From assembly GCF_900188455.1 (NCBI RefSeq), contig NZ_FZOL01000039.1:1-37686 (forward strand): 37,686 bases of DNA, written 5' to 3'. Of this stretch, positions 32,972-37,686 are shown piece by piece. Position 1 is the stretch's first letter. Every line of letters starts with the position of its first letter. Source of the stretch: Pseudomonas japonica. GTDB lineage: Bacteria; Pseudomonadota; Gammaproteobacteria; Pseudomonadales; Pseudomonadaceae. The notes below the pieces were generated by a model, which worked only from the letters and a program-made list of their open reading frames with translations, was not told where the DNA came from and made no database searches. The position numbers and the translations under genes were made by a program.

Positions 32972-33666
32972 GCCAGACCGCGACCCTGCTGGTCATCGAC
33001 GACGAACCGCAGATCCGCAAATTCCTCCGCATCAGCCTGGCCTCCCAGGGCTACAAGGTGCTGGAGGCCGGGAGTGGAGCCGAGGGGCTGAGCCAGGCGG
33101 CCTTGTCGCGTCCCGACCTGGTGGTGCTCGACCTCGGCCTGCCGGACATGGACGGCCAGGAGGTGCTGCGCGAGTTGCGCGAGTGGAGCGCGGTGCCGGT
33201 GATGGTCCTGTCGGTGCGCGCCAGCGAGGCGCAGAAGGTCCAGGCCCTGGATGGCGGGGCCAACGACTACGTGACCAAGCCGTTCGGCATCCAGGAGTTT
33301 CTCGCCCGGGTGCGTGCCTTGCTGCGCCAGGTGCCGCAGGCGAGCACGGCGCAGGCGGCGTTGAGCTTCGGGCCGCTGACGGTGGACCTGGCCTACCGGC
33401 GGGTGCTGCTGGATGGCCAGGAAGTGGCTTTGACCCGCAAGGAATACGCGCTGCTGGCGCAACTGGCGCGGCATCCGGGACGGGTGATCACCCAGCAGCA
33501 GTTGCTCAAGGACATCTGGGGGCCGACCCATGTGGACGACAGTCACTACCTGCGCATCGTCGTGGCGCATGTGCGGCAGAAGCTGGGGGATGATCCGACG
33601 GCGCCGCGCTTCATCGTCACCGAACCGGGGGTGGGGTATCGCTTGATCGGGCAGGATCAGGTCTAG
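32968..33666 (+). CDS. kdpE: KdpE, OmpR-type response regulator
   Basis: The 232-residue regulator has a receiver domain with DDE (11-13), phospho-acceptor D55 in LVVLDLGLPD and K104 in YVTKPFG, followed by a winged helix DNA-binding domain (about 130-228) with TRKEYALLAQLARHPG. It activates kdpFABC when K+ is limiting. The ATG at 32968 overlaps the kdpD stop. No terminator is seen before the REPIN at 33691. Confidence 0.96.
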   Translation: MSQTATLLVIDDEPQIRKFLRISLASQGYKVLEAGSGAEGLSQAALSRPDLVVLDLGLPDMDGQEVLRELREWSAVPVMVLSVRASEAQKVQALDGGANDYVTKPFGIQEFLARVRALLRQVPQASTAQAALSFGPLTVDLAYRRVLLDGQEVALTRKEYALLAQLARHPGRVITQQQLLKDIWGPTHVDDSHYLRIVVAHVRQKLGDDPTAPRFIVTEPGVGYRLIGQDQV

Positions 33667-33690
33667 CCGGAAATCCTTTTTGACCTTCAG

Positions 33691-33770
33691 GGCCTCATCG
33701 CGGGCAACGCCCGCTCCCACAAGGGTCACATGCACCGCCGAACCCTGTGGGAGCGGGCATTGCCCGCGAT
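33691..33770. repeat. Intact REPIN, the un-interrupted form of the intron target
   Basis: Left unit GGCCTCATCGCGGGC...CTCCCAC (33691-33720) and inverted right unit TGTGGGAGCGGGC...GCGAT (about 33747-33770) surround a short spacer AAGGGTCACATGCACCGCCG. The TCCCA/CAAGG junction (33714-33718 region) is exactly where both group II introns of this window sit in sister elements. Confidence 0.92.
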
Positions 33771-33795
33771 GGGAGCGACGCGGATACCGGGCCGA

Positions 33796-34854
33796 TCAGC
33801 GCTTCTCGCCTTCATGGTTGTCCAGCGTATCCCGGGCAATCTCCCGCCCCAGGGCGATCAGCTCCGGCGCCTTGTAGAACTCGAAGAACCGGCACACCCG
33901 CTTCGGCACGTTGATCAGCACATCCGGCGGATAGCCGGCGATCTTGTACTGCGCCAGGGACGTCTGCATCACCTCGAAACTCTGGTTGATCAGGTCCAGC
34001 AACGACGCCGGCCCGACGTTGTCGACGATGAACGAGCCGGTGGCCGAGCGCGGCGCGCCATCGCTCTCCGGCGCCGCCGACGGCTGCTGCGCCTTGGGGC
34101 TGGCGGCATCGGCCAGCCACGGATTGGGCACCGGCACGGCTTCGCCGACCAGTCCCTGCTCCAGCGCCAGTTCCTTTTCCAGTCCCAGCAGCACCTCGGC
34201 CTGCTTGCGCCGGAACGGCAGGCGCGAGCCCAACGAATTGATCAGGCTGTCGAAGCGCAGCTTGAACGCCGCCGGCCGCTCGATCACCGGCAGCACGTAC
34301 TGCTTCTGGTTGGTGGCGTTGAGGTTGACCGCGATGATCAGGTCGCAGTGGCTGGACACCACCGGAATGATCGGCAGCGGGTTGAGGATGCCGCCATCCA
34401 CCAGGGTCCGGTTGCCCTGGACCACCGGGGTGAACAGACTGGGAATCGCCGCCGAGGCCCGCATGGCCTGGTGCAGGCAGCCTTCCTGAAACCAGATTTC
34501 CTGCTGGTTGGTGAGGTCGGTGGCCACCGCGGTGTAGGGAATGCGCAACTGCTCGATATTGATTTCGCCGACGATCTTGCGGATCTGTCCGAAGACCTTG
34601 TCGCCGCGCATCGCACCGAGGCGGAAACTCACATCCACCAGGCGCAGCACGTCGAGGTAGTCCAGGCTTTCGATCCAGTTGCGGTAGTCCTTCAGCTTGC
34701 CGGCGGCATAGATCCCGCCGATCACCGCGCCCATGGAGCAGCCGGCGATACAGGCGATCTCGTAGCCGCGCCGCTCGATTTCCTCGATCACGCCGATATG
34801 CGCATACCCCCGGGCACCGCCCGAGCCCAACACCAGTGCCACGCGCTTGTTCAT
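33796..34854 (-). CDS. Patatin-like phospholipase family protein
   Basis: The 352-residue protein has the patatin dyad: an oxyanion loop GSGGARG (residues 10-16), nucleophile Ser in GCSMG (about S40) and the Asp of DGG (about D153). It resembles the bacterial RssA/NTE-related branch, which acts as a lipase on membrane lipids. A linker of Ala/Pro/Ser (about 255-275) leads to a C-terminal extension of about 75 residues with SLLDLINQSFEVMQ, longer than RssA. No signal peptide is seen, so it should be cytoplasmic. It is divergent from the lipoprotein gene at 35019. Confidence 0.93.
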   Translation of the reverse strand: MNKRVALVLGSGGARGYAHIGVIEEIERRGYEIACIAGCSMGAVIGGIYAAGKLKDYRNWIESLDYLDVLRLVDVSFRLGAMRGDKVFGQIRKIVGEINIEQLRIPYTAVATDLTNQQEIWFQEGCLHQAMRASAAIPSLFTPVVQGNRTLVDGGILNPLPIIPVVSSHCDLIIAVNLNATNQKQYVLPVIERPAAFKLRFDSLINSLGSRLPFRRKQAEVLLGLEKELALEQGLVGEAVPVPNPWLADAASPKAQQPSAAPESDGAPRSATGSFIVDNVGPASLLDLINQSFEVMQTSLAQYKIAGYPPDVLINVPKRVCRFFEFYKAPELIALGREIARDTLDNHEGEKR

Positions 34855-35018
34855 GATTGCGTTCCCGCGTCGATCCCCGTCCGATGCCCTGAGAATGCAC
34901 CCGTTGACCGTCGCGCTTCAATCGCCGAGAGCGCTGGGCTACGCTGGTTATGGCACTTTTCCTGGCGTCTGTCGTCGAAAAGGCCGACACGATTTATTCT
35001 CTTTTCGAGGTAACACAG

Positions 35019-35297
35019 ATGAAAGCCTGGATTTCCCTGCCCTTGATCGTCCTGGCCCTGGCCGGCTGCGCGGGCAAGACGGCCTATCGTGACAGTTGCG
35101 GCTCCCAGCTCGACGCAGCCTGGAAGGAGCTCGACCTGGCCAAGGCCGAAGGTTTCGCCGGGACCGTCAGTTACTCCAAGGCCCTGTCGCTGTTGACCGG
35201 GGCCAAGACCCAGCAGCAGTTCGAAGCCTTCGAAGGCTGCACCCGCAAGGCCGAGAAGGCCCGGTTCTATATTCGCGAGTCGCGTGCCGGCCGCTGA
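35019..35297 (+). CDS. Small lipoprotein of unknown function
   Basis: The 92-residue precursor has a type II signal peptide MKAWISLPLIVLALAGCAG with lipobox LAGC (C17). The mature part is mostly helical (DAAWKELDLAKAEGFAG...TRKAEKARFYIRES), with three Cys in total in the mature chain including the lipidated one. GAGG is eight bases before the ATG at 35019. It lies 16 bases before the CHAD gene and is probably co-transcribed with it. Confidence 0.86.
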   Translation: MKAWISLPLIVLALAGCAGKTAYRDSCGSQLDAAWKELDLAKAEGFAGTVSYSKALSLLTGAKTQQQFEAFEGCTRKAEKARFYIRESRAGR

Positions 35298-35313
35298 GGA
35301 GTGAGGTAGTGCC

Positions 35314-36081
35314 ATGTCGAAAATGTTCGATCACGTAGTCGCCGAGGTACTCGGTCTTCAGGTGCGCTTGATGGCGTGCCAGGCGCGTCTGGCGCAGAAC
35401 ACCGACAGCGAGGCCCTGCACGATCTGCGTACCACGGTGCGACGCCTGCGCAGCCTGTTGCGGCCGCTGCGCGGCCTGCCCGGGGTCGATCAGCTGGAGG
35501 GCGCGGCCAAGGCCATCGGCGACATGACCACGCCGCTGCGTGATCGCGAGGTGCTCGCCGAGCAGTTGTTCGAGCGTCACCAGGACGAGGCGGGGCAGCG
35601 TCGTCTCGCTGGCGAGGGGGTGGTTTTCGCCTCGGTGGCGGCGAGCACGCAGTTGCAGAAATTGCTGGCGGTGATCGATGCCTTTCCGCACTTCCTCCGA
35701 TCCATCCAGCAGCAGGAGCTGGTGCCGGACCTCGGCAAGCGCATCGACAAGCGCCTGAACAAGCAATGGAAGCAGATCGTCGAGGCGGTGCACGATCCGG
35801 CCCACGACCGCCATCGTCTGCGCTTGCTGATCAAGCGGGCGCGCTACGGCGCCGAAGCCTATCCGCAGTTGAGCCGTATCGGGAAGTCGATGCGCGCCGA
35901 GCTCAAGCGCGCCCAGGACGACCTCGGGCACTGGCATGACCTTCTGCAGTGGCTGACCCAGGCCGAGAAACAGGCCGACCTGGCGCCGTTGGTTGCCGAG
36001 TGGCAGCAGCAGTTGGTGAAGGCCGAACGGCAGTCGGACAAGACCCTGGCCAGGCTGCTCAAGCACATCGACGCGCGCTGA
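35314..36081 (+). CDS. CHAD domain protein (polyphosphate-associated)
   Basis: The 255-residue alpha-helical protein has the CHAD signature ALHDLRTTVRRLRSLLRPL (about residues 34-52), RDREVL (about 77), and a second set of basic residues in DRHRLRLLIKRARYGAEAY (about 165-185). CHAD proteins bind polyphosphate granules through conserved His/Arg/Lys. No catalytic CYTH domain is fused here. It follows the lipoprotein gene by 16 bases. Confidence 0.9.
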   Translation: MSKMFDHVVAEVLGLQVRLMACQARLAQNTDSEALHDLRTTVRRLRSLLRPLRGLPGVDQLEGAAKAIGDMTTPLRDREVLAEQLFERHQDEAGQRRLAGEGVVFASVAASTQLQKLLAVIDAFPHFLRSIQQQELVPDLGKRIDKRLNKQWKQIVEAVHDPAHDRHRLRLLIKRARYGAEAYPQLSRIGKSMRAELKRAQDDLGHWHDLLQWLTQAEKQADLAPLVAEWQQQLVKAERQSDKTLARLLKHIDAR

Positions 36082-36095
36082 CTGACGGACCTTGC

Positions 36096-36214
36096 ATACG
36101 CTCTTGTAGGAGCTGGCTTGCCTGCGAAGGACCGCAAAGCGGTCCCAGACTTCAGCGTTGTCGGGGACCGCTGCACGGTCCTTCGCAGGCAAGCCAGCTC
36201 CTACAAGAGCGTAT
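36096..36214. repeat. REPIN with unusually long perfect arms
   Basis: The arms 36096-36134 and 36176-36214 are perfect inverted copies of 39 bp. They include the GTAGGAGCTGGCTTGCC unit but also ten extra flanking bases, ATACGCTCTT. The related elements at 11283 and 25627 lack these extra bases. Confidence 0.9.
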
Positions 36215-36311
36215 CGATGACTGATCGGCATCAAACTTGGCAGTTATGCGTCCTGCCGGGCCTGAGTTGTCCTCTTAAGATCGTAGGACTTTTCCGCAGG
36301 ACGAGGTCCGC

Positions 36312-37109
36312 ATGAATTTTTCCCAATTGCTCACTGCCGTCCGCCAGCGCCCGCACGAGGTGGTGATTCCCGCCGAATGGGCGCAGGGGCGTGCCTGTTT
36401 CGGCGGCCTGATGGCGGCGCTGGTGTACGAAGCCATGCACGCGCGGGTGTCGCCGGAGCGTCCTGTGCGATCCCTGGCGATCACCTTCGTCGGTCCGGCC
36501 GAGCCCAATGTGCCGATCAGTTTCGAAGTGGAGCTGCTGCGCGAGGGCAAGGCTGTCAGTTCCCTGCTGGGACGGGCGGTGCAGAATGGCCAGACGGTGA
36601 CCCTGGTGCAGGGCAGCTTCGGCGCCGGACGCAGCTCGGTGGTCGATGTGCCGGCGCTGCCGGCGGTGGAGATGAAGAGCCTGGAGCAATCCAGTTCGGA
36701 GCTGCCGTTCATTCCCGGCGTTACCCCGGAGTACACCCGGCACCTGGCGATGCGCTGGGGTATCGGCGCCTTGCCGTTCACCAACACGCCGGGGCGCCGC
36801 ATGGGCGGCTGGGTGCGCTTGCGTGATGCGGTGGAAGAGCCGGTGACCGAGGCGCACCTGCTGGCGCTGGTCGATGCCTGGCCGCCGGCGCTGATGCCGT
36901 ACCTGAGCAAACCGGCGGCGGGCAGCACCCTGACCTGGACCATCGAGTTCGTCCAGCCGGTGGCCAGCCTGAGCACCCTGGACTGGTGTCAGTACTGCGC
37001 CGAGATCGAACATGCCCGCGACGGTTACGGCCACACCGCGGCGGGCATGTGGAATGCCGCCGGCGAGCTGCTGGCGATCAGCCGGCAGACGGTGACGGTG
37101 TTCGCCTGA
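36312..37109 (+). CDS. Acyl-CoA thioesterase family protein (double hotdog, TesB-like)
   Basis: The 265-residue protein consists of two hotdog halves. The N-terminal part has RACFGGLMAALVYEAM and RSLAITFVGPAEPNVPISFEVELLREGKAVS; the C-terminal part has GGWVRLRD (about 150), the likely catalytic LVDAWPPALMPYL (Asp about 177) and TWTIEFVQPV. It should cleave acyl-CoA thioesters in the cytoplasm; chain-length preference is unknown. The ATG follows an AGGACGAGG stretch. It is convergent with the Mpo1-like gene, with a three-base gap. Confidence 0.9.
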   Translation: MNFSQLLTAVRQRPHEVVIPAEWAQGRACFGGLMAALVYEAMHARVSPERPVRSLAITFVGPAEPNVPISFEVELLREGKAVSSLLGRAVQNGQTVTLVQGSFGAGRSSVVDVPALPAVEMKSLEQSSSELPFIPGVTPEYTRHLAMRWGIGALPFTNTPGRRMGGWVRLRDAVEEPVTEAHLLALVDAWPPALMPYLSKPAAGSTLTWTIEFVQPVASLSTLDWCQYCAEIEHARDGYGHTAAGMWNAAGELLAISRQTVTVFA

Positions 37110-37112
37110 GCC

Positions 37113-37478
37113 TCAGCGGTGCCGGTGGCGTTCGCGCCAGGCGCGCCACCAGGCACCGCTGAACAGAAAGCGCGGAAAGGTGATGAACTGCTCGGTGAGC
37201 AGGCGCTTCACCGCATCCTGGCGATCGCTGAACGGCTCCGGCTGTTCGGCTTCCAGGCGATGGCCGTGCTTCTGCAGGGCCAACCCGGCGAACAGGCCGA
37301 TCACACCCACGGCGATCTGCCCCAGGTCCAGCCCGAACACCCCCGACAACACCAGCAGCGTACCGACGATGAACAGCGGCACGGCGATCAGGTGCAGCAC
37401 CAGATTGGTCGGGTTGCGGTGGTTGTCGGGGTAGCCACGCCACTGCCAGGCGGGGAGGTTGGGCAGGCGTTTGCTCAT
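37113..37478 (-). CDS. Mpo1-like (DUF962) membrane protein
   Basis: The 121-residue protein has two to three hydrophobic stretches (about 25-45 and 50-68) and the pattern NHRNPTNLVLHLIAVPLF (from about residue 19). Its His/Asn spacing fits the Mpo1/YGL010w family, whose yeast member is an Fe2+-dependent dioxygenase of fatty-acid alpha-oxidation. The assignment is moderate. The ATG at 37478 follows AGGAT; an upstream open stretch to 37547 is not needed. Confidence 0.7.
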   Translation of the reverse strand: MSKRLPNLPAWQWRGYPDNHRNPTNLVLHLIAVPLFIVGTLLVLSGVFGLDLGQIAVGVIGLFAGLALQKHGHRLEAEQPEPFSDRQDAVKRLLTEQFITFPRFLFSGAWWRAWRERHRHR

Positions 37479-37586
37479 GGGCGGGATCCTCAGACTTTTA
37501 TGAAAATGCATGTCTGAAGAGTAGTTGTGCGGCGTAGGACGGGCCAATTGAGGGGATTGATTGGGGGCATAGGTGTGTCAGTTGCG

Positions 37587-37614
37587 GCCTCATCGCGGGC
37601 AACGCCCGCTCCCA
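37587..37614. repeat. Left REP unit interrupted by the second group II intron
   Basis: CCTCATCGCGGGCAACGCCCGCTCCCA matches the left unit of the intact REPIN at 33691. It is cut off at TCCCA, where the intron starts. Confidence 0.85.
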
Positions 37615-37686
37615 GTGTGCCCGGCATGGGCCAAAATCAGTCACCTGAAAGCGGTGACCAGACTGAGTGACGATAACTGTAGTGAA
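37615..37686 (+). mobile_element. 5' end of a second group II intron
   Basis: The sequence starts GTGTGCCCGGCATGGGCC, matching the GUGYG 5' end and the first domain I helix (GCCCGGCATGGGC) of bacterial group II introns. It is in the same orientation as the 3' end at 1-94, and the insertion point TCCCA/ is the same. The two ends fit one intron family, but nothing else of this copy is in the window. Confidence 0.82.

Noticed and set aside
1..37686. tRNA, rRNA, CRISPR array, prophage or toxin-antitoxin genes
   Set aside because: None seen; the repeated units are REP/REPIN elements rather than evenly spaced CRISPR repeats.

Overview
The window is chromosomal DNA from a fluorescent-type Pseudomonas. 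The GC content is high, and gene content such as kdpFABC-DE, an OprD-family porin beside yjcH-actP, a DUF6124-type small protein and many c-di-GMP genes fits that genus. Palindromic REP/REPIN repeats lie in most larger gaps. The species cannot be named from this evidence.

Layout. Positions 1-94 are the 3' end of a group II intron, and 37615-37686 is the 5' end of another group II intron in the same orientation. Both sit at the same point inside a REP element. From 153 to 4582, on the minus strand, are a PhoD-like phosphatase, transaldolase, tRNA-dihydrouridine synthase A and a small two-cluster ferredoxin. From 4694 to 6633 a LysR regulator faces an EamA transporter. From 6664 to 11262 two divergent c-di-GMP genes (a membrane diguanylate cyclase and a PAS-PAS-GAF-GGDEF-EAL protein) share a 426-bp control region. 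From 11448 to 14784 is yjcH-actP-oprD, an acetate/organic-acid uptake unit with a Crc/Hfq-like site. From 15346 to 17609 lysR faces an E. coli-type lysA.

The most unusual part is 17.7-24.6 kb. A cysteine hydrolase gene is preceded by a 23-codon leader with seven Thr codons, an intrinsic terminator and a matching antiterminator: a complete Thr-type attenuator. Beside it is the first of two paralogous genes of unknown function (18650-19318 and 22403-23074). Each has a 20-bp lux-box-like palindrome followed 22-23 nt later by a TAGNNT -10 element. A third copy of this promoter arrangement precedes the ferredoxin at 4582. The second paralog is bordered by short decayed copies of the hydrolase gene and of the DUF998 gene, which suggests a local duplication and rearrangement. 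A DUF6124-type gene at 24337 has a long upstream region with several hairpins.

From 24667 onward the content is more ordinary: a TSUP exporter, the complete high-affinity potassium system kdpFABC with sensor kdpD and regulator kdpE (several ATGA overlaps), a patatin-like protein, a lipoprotein-CHAD pair, a thioesterase and an Mpo1-like membrane protein. I saw no tRNA, rRNA, CRISPR array or prophage genes.
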